Shown one piece after another: positions 11,741 through 22,616 of a DNA stretch of 64,000 bases. This DNA comes from Sambucus nigra. Its lineage: Eukaryota > Streptophyta > Magnoliopsida > Dipsacales > Adoxaceae. The position numbers and the translations under genes are program-made. Position 1 is the stretch's first letter; each line of letters starts with the position of its first letter. The stretch is from positions 217,001 through 281,000 of the forward strand of contig CASBWL010000043.1 of the NCBI GenBank assembly GCA_949130495.1, read 5' to 3'. The notes beneath the pieces were generated by a model. The model had not been told where the DNA came from and did no database searches. It was given only the letters and a program-made list of their open reading frames with translations.

Positions 11741-12254
11741 TTCCTAGAAAAATTGTTGTTATTAGTATAAACATGTATATGAGAAAATGACCAAAACCAA
11801 ATGAATAAAAGCATTAAATTGATTAAAATCCAAATAAATTAAGGCGCTAGAAGAATACAAGTTAATAACATTATAAGAATACAAATCCATATCATCAACC
11901 AAACTAAGCATTGTTTCAAATAAATGGAGTACTTATTACAAATCTAAAAATTGTTTCAAATTCGGGTCATGTCATGAACTAAGAATTAATGGTTAAATTG
12001 AGTAAGATCCAAATTAACATATTCAATAACTAACCTATCAAATTTTGATTCAAATCCAATGAAACTGATCAAATCCAAATGAATAAAATCATTAAACTAT
12101 TGTCCGAATACAAGTTAATGACATTATAAGAATATAAATCCATATCATAAATCAGACTAAGCATTGTTTCAAATAATTGGAATACTTTTTAGAAATCTAA
12201 AAATTATTTCAAACTCGGGTTATCATCTAAAATGGATTGATATTCGGTAGGAGC

Positions 12255-12697
12255 AGCCAAGTCATCCACACTATTGGTTAGACGCTTTGGCGCGTGTAGG
12301 ACAATTGACCATGGTTTGTTGTTGATATACTCCAAGTAAAATACTTTCTTGACCTTTTGAAAAGCACAAAAAATAGCTCATCGCTCATGTGCTCGTTGAT
12401 CTTCTACTTGGATAAGTCAACCATGATCAAATTGGTGCCAGAATCAACTTTACAAGCATTTTTATCCTCAACTCTTACCTAATCACAGTAAAACACAACC
12501 TCTTTAAAGCTTATATAGTACAATTTAAATATATCTCGAATGACACCATAGTAAGTCATTCTAGCTTCAACGAGGTTTTTATCTTTCGAGCTCGCTCGAA
12601 AACAAGTAAGATCATTGTATGATATGCCCAAATTCTGTATATTTATATTTTCCTCGTACACCCTTGCACTGAATACGTAACCACAATAGATAGCCAT
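12255..12697 (-). pseudogene. CACTA TNP2-like transposase, C-terminal DUF4216 remnant
   Basis: The minus strand encodes NLVEARMTYYGVIRDIFKLY followed by ISFKEVVFYCDWV and then KVDSGTNLIMVDLSK, the pattern of DUF4216 (PF13952, from memory), which ends plant TNP2-type CACTA transposases. It lies upstream of the TNP1-like gene, in the same order as in known CACTA elements. A stop follows DLSK, and further traces with stops continue to about 12255. The catalytic transposase domain, expected at higher coordinates, is missing: 12760-14270 holds only hairpins and microsatellites, so the element cannot be autonomous. Confidence 0.7.
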
Positions 12698-12706
12698 TAG
12701 CTCCTA

Positions 12707-12761
12707 TTTCACTCACTTATTTGCCATCATCTTATTTATGATGGCAAATAGGTGCGTGAAA
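12707..12761. repeat. 24-bp inverted repeat with 7-base loop
   Basis: Arms 12707-12730 and 12738-12761 pair with two mismatches. The loop is CTTATTT and the loop-proximal arm is TTTGCCATCAT. It lies just 5' (minus strand) of the DUF4216 remnant. Confidence 0.8.
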
Positions 12762-12907
12762 CTCATTACAATAATCCAGGCAGGTGTAAATTTACACTAA
12801 ATCAACTTCTATGCGCTTACTTATTACCTTTTTTACCCCCGTTACTTGTTATATAACACTTGCTTCCAGGGTGCATGCATGCATGTATTATATAACAATT
12901 TATGAGC

Positions 12908-12908
<1 letters not shown>

Positions 12909-12982
<74 letters not shown>

Positions 12983-12993
12983 CACACACACAA
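12909..12993. repeat. Compound (TA)n(TG)n(CA)n microsatellite
   Basis: About 17 TA units run into about 17 TG units and then a short CA tract, followed by GA-rich sequence to about 13100. Several overlapping spurious ORFs are produced by it. Confidence 0.9.
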
Positions 12994-13385
12994 AGAGAGA
13001 GAGATGTACCAGAATGTGTGTAGAGAGAGAGAGAGATGGTCATCAAAATATATGAGGAATAGGAAAAGGGGTCGCCGCTACTGCAATTAGGGAGAGAGAG
13101 AGTTGTAAGGGCAAACCCACTATAAATCAATTTATAACAATTACCACGATATATCAATTTATACCATTTACCAATATCAATATACAAATTTTAATTTCAG
13201 AATGCACACACTAAAAGTCGCATATTTCCTCCATCTCCTCTAAAGGGTGAGTGGTCATATCCCATTCAAGACCGCATATTTCTGTAATATACTTAACAGC
13301 TCATGCACATTATTTCAATTTAAGGAAAATTTGGCAGCATATCCCCATAGTTCTTCAAGTACATGACATAAATTTGCAAGTGTAG

Positions 13386-13417
13386 GTGTTATTTCAATTT
13401 TTCAATTGAAATAACAC
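13386..13417. repeat. Perfect 14-bp inverted repeat
   Basis: GTGTTATTTCAATT at 13386-13399 and AATTGAAATAACAC at 13404-13417, separated by TTTC. It lies in the gene-less part of CACTA 1. No terminator-like or gene context is seen. Confidence 0.85.
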
Positions 13418-13797
13418 TTAACACCGCATCATCTAATAGTACCCAGAGAACATTAAGAGACGGTAACATAACTTCCCCTTAAAGTAACAAGTTTAAGTCT
13501 CTAAGTATATTATTATACATAAACTATGTCATCCCAAACTGTCCAAACGGGACAATTCGAGAGATCATATTACATGGGTAATGACTCTCGAACGGGTCTA
13601 GGACTATTGAATGCGTACGCATAAAAACTACTAGGCAAGTACCTATGCGCACTATATGTAATTCAAAGTTTTTATAAATTACTATGGTAAGTATGTTTCA
13701 TTTATTCGGTTGTAATGTTTATAGTGATGATTTATACATAGTTATGTTTCATTTCGTATTATTAATTGTTATATATAGATCATTTCATATTATTAAT

Positions 13798-14025
13798 TGT
13801 TATATACAAATACCAATTTGAATATAAAAATACCAATTTCAATATACACATACCAATTTCTATTTATACCAAATACCAATTTCAGAATTGAATACCAATA
13901 TAAATTTATACCAAAAATTAAATACACACTATATACCAAATACCAAATACCAAATACCAATTTCAATTTCAATTTATACACACGTATTAAAACACACACA
14001 CAAACACACACACTCGCACATTCTG

Positions 14026-14065
<40 letters not shown>
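13798..14065. repeat. ACCAATTT-rich array followed by (CA)n microsatellite
   Basis: 13800-13980 has many loose copies of AATACCAATTTCAATAT-like words (period about 10-20). About 18 CA units follow at 14028-14063. Nothing coding is supported. Confidence 0.7.
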
Positions 14066-14279
14066 TGAAACACACCCTAACACACACATGCACACTGAAA
14101 CAAACTAGTGAGAGAGGGATAAAAACGTACCAATGAGAGAGGGGGGAGAGGAGAATCGCAGAGGGTGAGAGACAGGTTGCACGGGGGAGAGAGAGAGAGA
14201 AAGATATAGAATAGCGAGGGAAATAAAAGAGGGAAAGGAAATTCATAAGTGACTAGGGTTATAATTTATTAAAGTTGTT

Positions 14280-14385
14280 ATGGACGTGTCACGATCAAAG
14301 ACCATGATAACTTTCTCATTTTGTCATGGTCTTTGATGGTGACGTTCATGACCACAGAGTTGTCATGGTCTTTGACTGTGACAAA
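14280..14385. repeat. Right subterminal palindromic repeats of CACTA 1
   Basis: Copies of GTCATGGTCTTTGA and reverse forms such as TCACGATCAAAGACC mirror the left array at 9585-9880. They support the CACTA boundary in the absence of an intact right terminus. Confidence 0.7.
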
Positions 14386-14602
14386 AACGCATGTTTTTTT
14401 ATTATAACCTTAGCCGAGTGAAGAGTGACATTTTTGCTAATTTGATGAGGTATTATTAGCCTCTGAGGCATAAATGGGAATATTCTTATTTCGAAACACT
14501 TCCATATCAGGCCCTAGATTTTCCACAAATCGACATCTCAAATGATCAAGGGCTACAATTGAGACAACACATAAAAATAAGGGATGACTTTCGCATACCT
14601 TC

Positions 14603-14696
14603 TTCGCTTGCTCGATCGAGCGAAATCCATCGATCGATCAATAGCTTGATCGATCGAGTTCTAAGGGTTAAATTGTGTCGATCAATCGATACTTTG
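14603..14696. other. Cluster of ATCGAT/GATCGATC palindromes in the solo LTR
   Basis: In 94 bases there are GCTCGATCGAGC, ATCGATCGATCAAT, TTGATCGATCGAG and TCGATCAATCGAT. Similar clusters occur in three other LTRs in this window (27788-27970, 59727-59762, 61278-61325). Confidence 0.8.
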
Positions 14697-15102
14697 GCCA
14701 TAACTTCCCTAAATTCCATTTTGACCCCTTGGCCCTCAACAACCCTAGTTTAGAACCCCAAATATTAGGTTAGACCATTTTTATCCTTTACGGTGAATTC
14801 TCTAAAAATCGCGCAAAGTTGCAATTTTGACGCGTCGCGCGCTGGTTAGTTTCCTAATTCACATTCTTACATATGTAACTTGATGTCGATGTATCACCAA
14901 TTTAATTATATTAACCTAAATTGGGCATCACGCATCCTTATGCGTGCCCATGAAGGCAAACATGCCAAGAAGTCATGTGAAATGCGTCATTTTATGTGCA
15001 ATAGTAACCTATTCACTTGTGCGTCGATTTTTTCCAAATACTTCTTCGAATAAATCACCCAATTTATTATCAAAACACATCTTTCTAGGATGGGGTTTTA
15101 TA

Positions 15103-17190
15103 AAGGTGCCAAATGTCATAACACCATAACCCATCCATATTAGAATCTTCCTCAGTAACAAGTTCAATATGGTAATAGTGGGTGGGCTTAACCTGCTTCT
15201 GAAGCAGGGAAGGGACCATTATTATTCCCTCAGGCATGTCGACCATGGATTTTGGGGTAGTAAGGGAGTCGGTTAGGCTATTATTTGTATGAGGAAGGTA
15301 GTGGAAGGTGACATCTTTGAATTGGGAGACCAACTCTTCTAGGTGGGCATGGAAGGGTAGGAGTTTCTCGTCTTTTACTTTCCATTTTCTGAAGATTTGG
15401 TCGATAATAAGGGCAGAGTCTTCGTAGACGTCTAGGTATTGGATTCCTTTCTTGAGGGAGATCTTGAGGCCTACACAGTGCATACTTCAAACTCATTCAT
15501 GTTGTTAGTACAAGAGAAGTCTAGTTTGAGGGCAATGGGGGTGTGACAGTCACCAGGGGCGATAAGGAGTATCCCAATGCCATATCCTTTCTTGTTGGCA
15601 GCTTCATCAAAGTACATTTTCCATCTAAGATTCTCTTGAGAGGTGTAGAAAATATCTTCATCTGAGAATTTAGAGACCCAAACATCGATCCCTTCCATGG
15701 GTAATTAGCAAGGTAGTCGGAGATGGATCTCCCTTTCATAGCTTTCTGTGTGACATACACAATATCGAACTCAACTAGCAACATCAACCAATGGTCCATT
15801 TGACAGGACATAGTGGGATTTTCTAGTAAGTGCTTGATGGGATCCATGCAAGATATTAGTCTGATGAGAAAGGTAAGCATGTAGTGCCGTAACTTTTACG
15901 TGACCCAAACTGGGGCGACACACGTTTTCTCCAAAGTAATTTAGTTGACCTCGAACCCAACTTTCGACTGACATAATAAATGGATCTTTCCTTATGGTAT
16001 TATTCAATACATTGGGCTAGCAAAGCCCCGACCATAGTATCTGTTACGATTAAGTATAAGAGGAGGGGGGAGACCTGGCTGCGGCGGCATAAGCACTGGA
16101 GGTTGGGTGACGTATCGCTTGATTCGATCAAAGGCTTCCTAGAAGGCCTCATTCCATACTTTTGTTGAATCTTTTCGGAGAAGATTAAAAATGGGTTTGA
16201 AAATAGAAGTCATTTGGCTGATGAATCGACTGATGTACTACAGTTTACCCAAGAATCCTCGGACTTCCTTCTCCGTTTGTGGTGGTGGCATTTCAAGTAT
16301 GGCTTGTAATTTTGCAGAGTCTGCTACGATTAATTTCTCATTGACCATGGATCCTAAGAGTTTTCCTTTCGTGATGCCAAAAACATATTTCTATGGATTT
16401 AGCTGCATCTGGTATTACCGTAGTCATTCGAAGAACTTTCGGAGGGAAAGAATATAACCTTACTAAGTCTCAGACTTGATGACTAAGTCATCTATGTATA
16501 CTTCGACCTCTTCGTGAATAAGGTCATGCAAGATGGTTATGGCATCCCTTTGGTATGTAGCCCCGACGTTCTTGAGTCTGAATGGCATGGCAGTATAGTT
16601 TAGGTCCCCCAAGGGGTGAGGAAGGAAGTTTTCTCCTGATGGTCAGGGTGCATCTTGATCAGATTATATCTAACAAATCCATTGATAAATGACTTGAGGG
16701 AGTGGCTAGTCGTGTTATCCACGATCATGTCGATGCCGGGCAATGGGCAATTGCCTTTTAGGTATGCTTTATTCAAATCCCAGTAGTTGATGTACATGCA
16801 GACTTTTCCTCGTAATTTTGGCATAGGGATGATATTGGCGATCCATATTAGGTATTGGACGACACGAATGAAACCCACGTTCAACTGTTTGACCACTTCC
16901 TCTTTGATTTTGAGCGATTATTCGATGCAGAGTTTCCTTATAGCTTTTATTTAAATAGCTTGCATTTTGGGAATATCGGGATCTAGTGATGAGCTATATC
17001 TAGGTCAATGCCGAGAATGTCATCATAAGACCATGCAAAGACATCCATGAATTCTTTTAATAGTTCTTCAAATTGCGCACTCTCATGCTCGTTAAAGGTG
17101 ACCCCTATCCTAATCTCGCGCTGATGGCTACTAGAATTGAGATTAAAAATAAGAGTCTCATCATCATTAATTTGACCGCGATAAGATCAG
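15103..17190 (-). pseudogene. RT-RNase H-aRNH region of element B
   Basis: Minus-strand fragments match the 20-kb element in order. An archaeal-type RNase H stretch holds LDVYEDSALII and later NSLTDSLTT (15483-15085). A tether region follows, then reverse transcriptase with NVGFIRVVQYLIWIANIIPM and, in another frame near 16490, EVEVYIDDLVI, a YIDD form of the catalytic motif. Many stops and frame changes occur; no product is possible. This region would have copied element RNA into cDNA. Confidence 0.75.
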
Positions 17191-18860
17191 TTAAGAATTT
17201 TTCATTTGTAAAATCATAAATATCAAAGGTTTGATTAGAATTAAGACAATTAATGTAAGGTACAACAAGATATTCAAAATCCTCGTTTATTTCATTTTTG
17301 GGAAAAACAACATAAAGAACCTCATAAAAAGAGGTCTCAGTTACATTGATATCAGAAAAAGGAACAACAAAATCAGATTAAGAGACTTAGATAGGGTGGA
17401 TAGCAGGGTCAGGTTGGATCTGAACAGGTTGGACAAGCACGACATTACATTTGAGGAGAGTCATGTCAGTAGCTTTGATTTGAGTGGACAGGTTGGACGG
17501 CGTAGCATCTGAGCGGATCATCCAGAGACTCAGCCCCAATGTCTGCAGGTCAAATGAGTTTATGAAAACACTCTCCTTATAGTCCTTGGTAACTGTTATA
17601 ACTTTCTCAATGAGAGGTTGTACTTCATGTTTGTAGTCTTCAGCCCAAGACTTACTACTTTGAAAAAATAGTTCCAGCCCCAATTTTATCTTCTTGTCGA
17701 CATGGTCATACCATGGTTCAGGGAATACATAAAAAGGGAAGTCTTCACCCTTCTTGATAAACCTTCCGTTGAAAGAGGCTCTCTGCACAGTCTTTTCATC
17801 CTCTAAGACTCTTTTCGATCTTGGTCGCTGATAACCCAGGCCACATGGGGAAAGGCCTCCTTCAGGACTATGGGTTCAAAGATCCCTTGGTGGCATTGAC
17901 CTAAACCCATTTTGGGCATGAAGTGCATGCTTTTTAAAATCTTAATCACATTTATATTGCCATAAGGGTTGTGTTCTGGACATACTCAGTCTTTGAAATT
18001 ATCTCCTGGTGGAAGGGGAAGGGGAAGGGGATCAACTTTGAAGCTAGATAGGAGCATGTCATTTGTCCCATACTGGATTTCTAATATCGAGTTGCTAGTG
18101 CTGGTATTATCTGTACTGTTTTCATCCACCAAAATGGTGAGAACCTGACCTTTAGCGAAAAACTTTAGTTTTTAATGAAGAGAAAAAGATACCCTTAAAA
18201 ATTGGTCAAGCCATAGACGGATAGAAGTAGATTGAAACATATTGGTGTGTCAATGACTTAAAACTCGGTGATAGGATTGATAGGTCCAACCCCTATTGTG
18301 ATTTTTATGGATCCCATTACTTCTCGACGGGTATTATCATAAGCATGCGGCGACGGTAGTGGGAGTGAGATCACTGATTTTTAATCCCAAACAGTTGAAG
18401 GTTATAAGAGGACAAACTTTGAGAGCATATCCATTGTCAACAAGTGAAAATGGGACTGTTTTTCCCAGGACTTCAGCAGAGATGTTGAGCTCATAATTAT
18501 GATCAGGGCTGATCTTCGGTGTCTTTTTTGGTAAAGGAGATAAATATGGAAGAGGTTAAGGACCTAATCATGTTTACAGCTTCTTTAGGAGTGGTGGAAG
18601 GATGGACCGTGTACCCGATGAGGATTTTATCAAAACATTCTAGTACAGCTAGGAGGACATGAAAATCCCCCATAGGGTGATATTGGCTTGGGTCTTCTTG
18701 AGATGGTCAAGAACTTTTCTATCTTCAATGGTCATTTCTGGCATGGGAAGTTCTTTAGTAACTCCCTTTCCTTTATCTATTTCGATTGTATGAGGAATTG
18801 GCTCTTTGTAGTGTCTTCCAGACTTGGTCATGTGATTCACTGAGGAGGAAAAGAATATGA
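17191..18860 (-). pseudogene. Linker and protease region of element B
   Basis: 17788-17387 on the minus strand keeps NGRFIKKGEDFPFYVFPEPW, which matches the equivalent linker of the 20-kb element at about 46545. Protease-like sequence lies around 18250-18650, with a decayed DNG active-site motif. 18840-18649 matches the segment before the protease (MPEMTIEDRKVLDHLKKTQ). The frame is broken in many places. Confidence 0.65.
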
Positions 18861-20475
18861 ATCCAGTGGCTTCATCTACCTTGGGCTAAATGGCCACCTT
18901 ATTCATTTATGCTAATATATCTTCAAAGGATATCATTCCACACAGGCTGGCTAACTGGGTTTATCACCTGCATTGTCAAAATCATCCCCCCATCCAATGG
19001 TGACTATGTCCTCTTGCTAAGAGAAGTCAATATATTCAATAACCTCAACGGTACCATAGTATAAATCTTCCCACTCAGTGAGGAGGTGCGCGAGTGAAGG
19101 AACCAACCGTCCTTAATGCTTCAAAGTAGTCAGTAGCTCAGGAATCTTATAAATTTCACTTATCGATCGAAACGTATTGGCTATTATCTGTATCACATCA
19201 TCTAGACTGACTTCTTTAATGGGTACCACCTATTTATCTAATTCTCAAGCCCACTTTCGGGATTTAATGAATAAGTTATTAAATTTTCTATAATCAACAG
19301 TCATCTCAACGGGTAATTTTAGCCCAAACTCTAAGAGTTGGACCAACAAAGCTGGTAACTCTATGTCTCTCCCTTTATATCGGGTGCGAACATCATTACA
19401 GGCCTTTGTAAGGAGTGACAAAGCTTGATCGGTGAAGCAGGTAGGGTGTAAGAGAAAATATGGGCAAACCTTGAGTGGTTTAGGTGAGATTATAGGGATG
19501 ATGGATGCTTTGCTGGGCATGATTTGAGTAGATGGGTCAAATTCTAGGTCACTTTATAGTAAGATGGCATTTGTATGCACTGAAAGTTGGTTATGAGTGG
19601 CATTGGTTTAGGATTGGCTGAGGGGGCGATGATACACCAGTAAATTAGGCTTCGGATCACATTCCTAAGGTGGAAGCATTGGTCTATAATATGACCAGTG
19701 GATTGGTGGAAATCAAAATGGGAATCATGTTTGAAGTTTATAGGGAGTGGATTTGGTCATCGATGGGGGTCCAAGGGTTTGTTGACATTTCGGCTTAATA
19801 GGGACTGGAAGACTTTAGACAAGGGAGAATGGATCTCGGTATATTCTTTCTTAGCAGGATTAGGGCCACTTTCGGGTGTCCAAGAGGTAACAGGTTGGGA
19901 AATGTTGTTAATAGTTGAGATTATATCGCCCGTGGCCTTCTCATTCTTTCGGGGAGTAAATTATTTGGTCACTTTCTTTGGTTCAGATTACACTTTGGTA
20001 ACGGCTTCCCCAATTTCTACACCAGCCCCTTGAAGGGATCATAAGTATGGGTAATACTGTCCTCTTATGGATGCTCAGATATGAGGCAAGAAGTTGTTCT
20101 TCACAATACTGACATGTTCCTCCTCGAAGGGTTTGTTGGTTATGGTAACAAATTTCTCTCTCCACCTTCCTATGAGGCAACTGACTATTTCCCCAGGGTT
20201 TTGCTTACGAAGCTTTAGATCTCAGTGTGTAACCTCAAGTTCATTATACTTGTATTGAGACATGAATTCTTAAGCAACATCCGCCAAACTATGGATTCTA
20301 GATTCTTCAAGGGATAGAAATCGTCGAAGGGAATTTTCTTTCAAAGTCTGATGGAACATCTGGGCCATTATCTCTTTAGAGGCACTAAGGAGGGTCAAGG
20401 CTCAATGATAGGTATGAAGGTGAACAACTGGGGGTCTGCTTCCCTCGATGTTCTCCTTTCGACATTTCATTAGGG
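18861..20475 (-). pseudogene. gag remnant of element B
   Basis: The minus strand carries a gag core near 20400-20260, with LRRFLSLEESRIHSLADVA and EFMSQYKYNE, and a zinc-knuckle-like motif CFHLRNVIRSLI near 19660. Both match the 20-kb element's gag. Stops are frequent. The match ends at about 20475, inside gag, where unrelated sequence starts; the N-terminal half of gag, the leader and the 5' LTR are missing. Confidence 0.7.
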
Positions 20476-22616
20476 TTTATGCGTATAACACTTCCCAACA
20501 AAACCCAAAAGAACTTTTCCTAGGGCATTAATCCTCAACATCGTTGGTCTTTGATTTTCACAGAACCCAAATCATATCCCCGAGACTCTCGAATCTTTCC
20601 CCAATACTCCCAAGTCTATCATGGACTCCTAAGTCCCTAAAGGATTCATATACTACTGCGCTCATACTATCACTAAGCCCTCAACGATAAATATTAATAA
20701 CGAGCTAAATCTCTCCGCTCCACGACAACCCTACATCCCTTGACTCTCCTCAGTAAAAATCCTACGCACCGGGATCCAACAAAACTAGACAACTACATCC
20801 TATGAATCCTACTTCACGCAATATTACCGCTATGATATTTCTCAACCGTCTTCCAGGTGAGACATCTCAAGAGAATTTACATTCGGTACCGAAACAACGA
20901 ACACGATAGCCTTGCTATGATCACCACCCCCATTGCGATCTCGTCCGTACCCAAGATAAAACCATACCTCAATTATCAGCTCACAAAGGAGCTAGTCCCC
21001 AAAAATACATCATCTTAATGTACCCCACCCATTCCTCTTAGGTGGAACCGAAGAGTACACCGTTACTCTATGCTAAAAATATGCATACTTGTGACATTAA
21101 CGATACTTCCACTAAATCCAATTCTCACATGAATCTAATACTAATATATTATTGTGACCCGCTTGCATCACATAAAACATACCCCAATCATCTCCCAATA
21201 AGACTTATAGTTTCAGTTACTCACAATACTATTGGCTCAATGGTTAATATACATAACACCCGCGTCCTAATGAAACTAAAAACTTCTCCAACATATGGCC
21301 TTACTAGGTATCTAACTATTGTCCCCTAACTCGCTGCGGATAAAATCTACCCATGTGTTTCCACTCTTTTACGACTAAGACACCTCTCTGTGTCATCCCC
21401 CCTTTCTCTAGCCCCAACGGCCCTGTCGGGGTTGTCATTCTCACGAACCTGGTAGTCTTGATCCTGATTATTGACCCAAATGTCCCTTTGGATCCGCTGA
21501 TTCAATAACTGGTTACTGGCATTGATGGCCCTAACTAAACCCACCGTTACTCGGTAGAGGTTTCATAGACCTCGATCATTAGTCTGGGTCCTCTACATGG
21601 TAATTCTTCCCTTAGAACCTTACTACCACTAATAGCCCAAACTTACTCTTCGATGGATTCTGCAACTCTCTTAGCTCCCCTCTCTCGAGAGCATTGCTAC
21701 CAATTGTAATTGTAAAACTTTAACGACAACGACACCAACCATCCTAGCGAGATCTCCTATCCATGCTTGTACACTCTACCTAGCGGGTCTAATATCAACT
21801 TACAAACCCTATTTCATTCTTCGTATCCCTCTCATCACTTACGAAGTTTGCGAATTTCATCAACTTTCCTTCTCATCCGGCCACTGTTCGACCCTTTTTT
21901 GGAAAATCTCTAAAATTTTCCTTGCCTCTCTATTTAACCACTAGTAAGAGATTTTGTAATAATCTGCACCCCTAATTCCTCGTTATTCACAGTATCTCCC
22001 ATGAATGTGGTGATTGGCTCCCATCACCCCCACAACGCTTCTAAAAGCAAACTTCCTTGCCCGAAATTTTGACTTGAGTGACACTACACTCCCCCCATAT
22101 TTCATCCCAAATGGATGTTCTCTACCCACTAGTAAATCACTCTTTCGCACCTCCCTCGAATCCTAGCGGATTGTTCTTCTGAAATAAAATTTTCTTCGAC
22201 CCTCACCCCTTGTCATCTATAGTTGGGTTTTAACTTTGCACCATTTTCCTCCCGAAGGTTATTTGGGCAACCACAACACCCCAGCGGTCTCTCCAACTTT
22301 AATTATTCGAACAATTATCAGAGTGAATCCTATCGCGTCACTCTTTCTAGTATACCCCATGGCTTCTGTTGAGTCCTTCCTCCTGAAATCCTTCTAACTT
22401 CCCATGTTCGTTGTTCTATAATGTTCGATCTACCACGCTCGACTGAAACCGAATATGAATCACAAGAACTATACCCTATAGCAGAAGAAGGTAAATCGCA
22501 TACGTGAAGGAATACAATAATCCTATAATAAGGTTCTATATCAAAGAACGCTACGTTGAAACGTGAAAATCAACACAGATCCTAAGGACACTAGAACCTG
22601 ATGCTATAATACCATT
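20476..22616 (-). mobile_element. Decayed interior of a chromovirus-like LTR element
   Basis: This segment is directly downstream (minus strand) of the LTR and PBS at 22603-25280 and should be its 5' interior. The longest open stretch, 21544-21347, starts GLVRAINASNQLLNQRIQRD and could be the gag N-terminus, but I cannot confirm a family. Nothing else is recognised. The interior stops at about 20475 with no 3' LTR, so the element is truncated at its junction with element B. Confidence 0.5.
22603..22614 (-). other. Primer binding site of the LTR element at 20476-25280
   Basis: On the minus strand TGGTATTATAGC lies two bases inside the LTR. It is a two-mismatch form of TGGTATCAGAGC, the usual plant site complementary to initiator methionine tRNA. 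It fixes the 22617-25280 repeat as a 5' LTR read on the minus strand. Confidence 0.8.

Larger units (their letters stand above)
9565..14452 (-). mobile_element. CACTA (En/Spm-type) transposon 1, decayed
   Basis: The left end is CACTACATAAAAATTTCC at 9565. Inside both ends lie arrays of palindromic CTTGTCACGGTCA-type repeats (9585-9880 and 14280-14385), as expected of CACTA subterminal regions. Between them are remnants of a TNP2-like gene (DUF4216) and a TNP1-like gene (Transposase_24), both on the minus strand. The right end, near GTGACATTTTTGCTAATTTG at 14425, has lost its TAGTG terminus, so the right border is approximate and no 3-bp duplication can be shown. The related element at 58427-62980 keeps the right end and supports the assignment. 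Confidence 0.75.
7055..15102. mobile_element. Solo LTR (about 3.2 kb without insert), itself split by a CACTA element
   Basis: The left edge reads TTTAATGCCCCAAC. The right edge read in reverse is TATAAAACCCCATC, both decayed forms of the chromovirus-type end TGTAACACCCC. Flanking 5-bp words are GAGGC (7050-7054) and AAGGT (15103-15107), the same word with two transitions. Beyond them the older integrase/RNase H sequence resumes in register (CCAAATGTCATA, as in the intact copy at 43880). There is no internal region, so this is a recombination-derived solo LTR. Motifs such as CCACATCATCGGTTCCAG near 8040 and an ATCGAT cluster near 14600 lie inside. No gene is seen in 7066-9564 or 14453-15102. 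Confidence 0.65.
6651..20475 (-). mobile_element. Old Ogre/Tat gag-pol remnant (element B), interrupted
   Basis: Two blocks, 6651-7054 and 15103-20475, are collinear with 43490-49265 of the 20-kb Ogre-like element, integrase end first. Without the inserted solo LTR they sum to about 5.78 kb against 5.77 kb in the other copy. Both ends are lost: the integrase end is cut by element 1 and the gag end stops at about 20475, where a different LTR element begins. No LTR of its own remains. Reading frames are destroyed throughout. Confidence 0.85.

Noticed and set aside
12811..13187. ORFs across TA/TG/CA tracts
   Set aside because: Low-complexity translation of microsatellites (Ile-Tyr, Cys-Val, His-Thr runs).
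21042..21329. 95-codon plus-strand ORF
   Set aside because: No recognisable motif, and it lies in the decayed interior of a minus-strand element. Probably chance.
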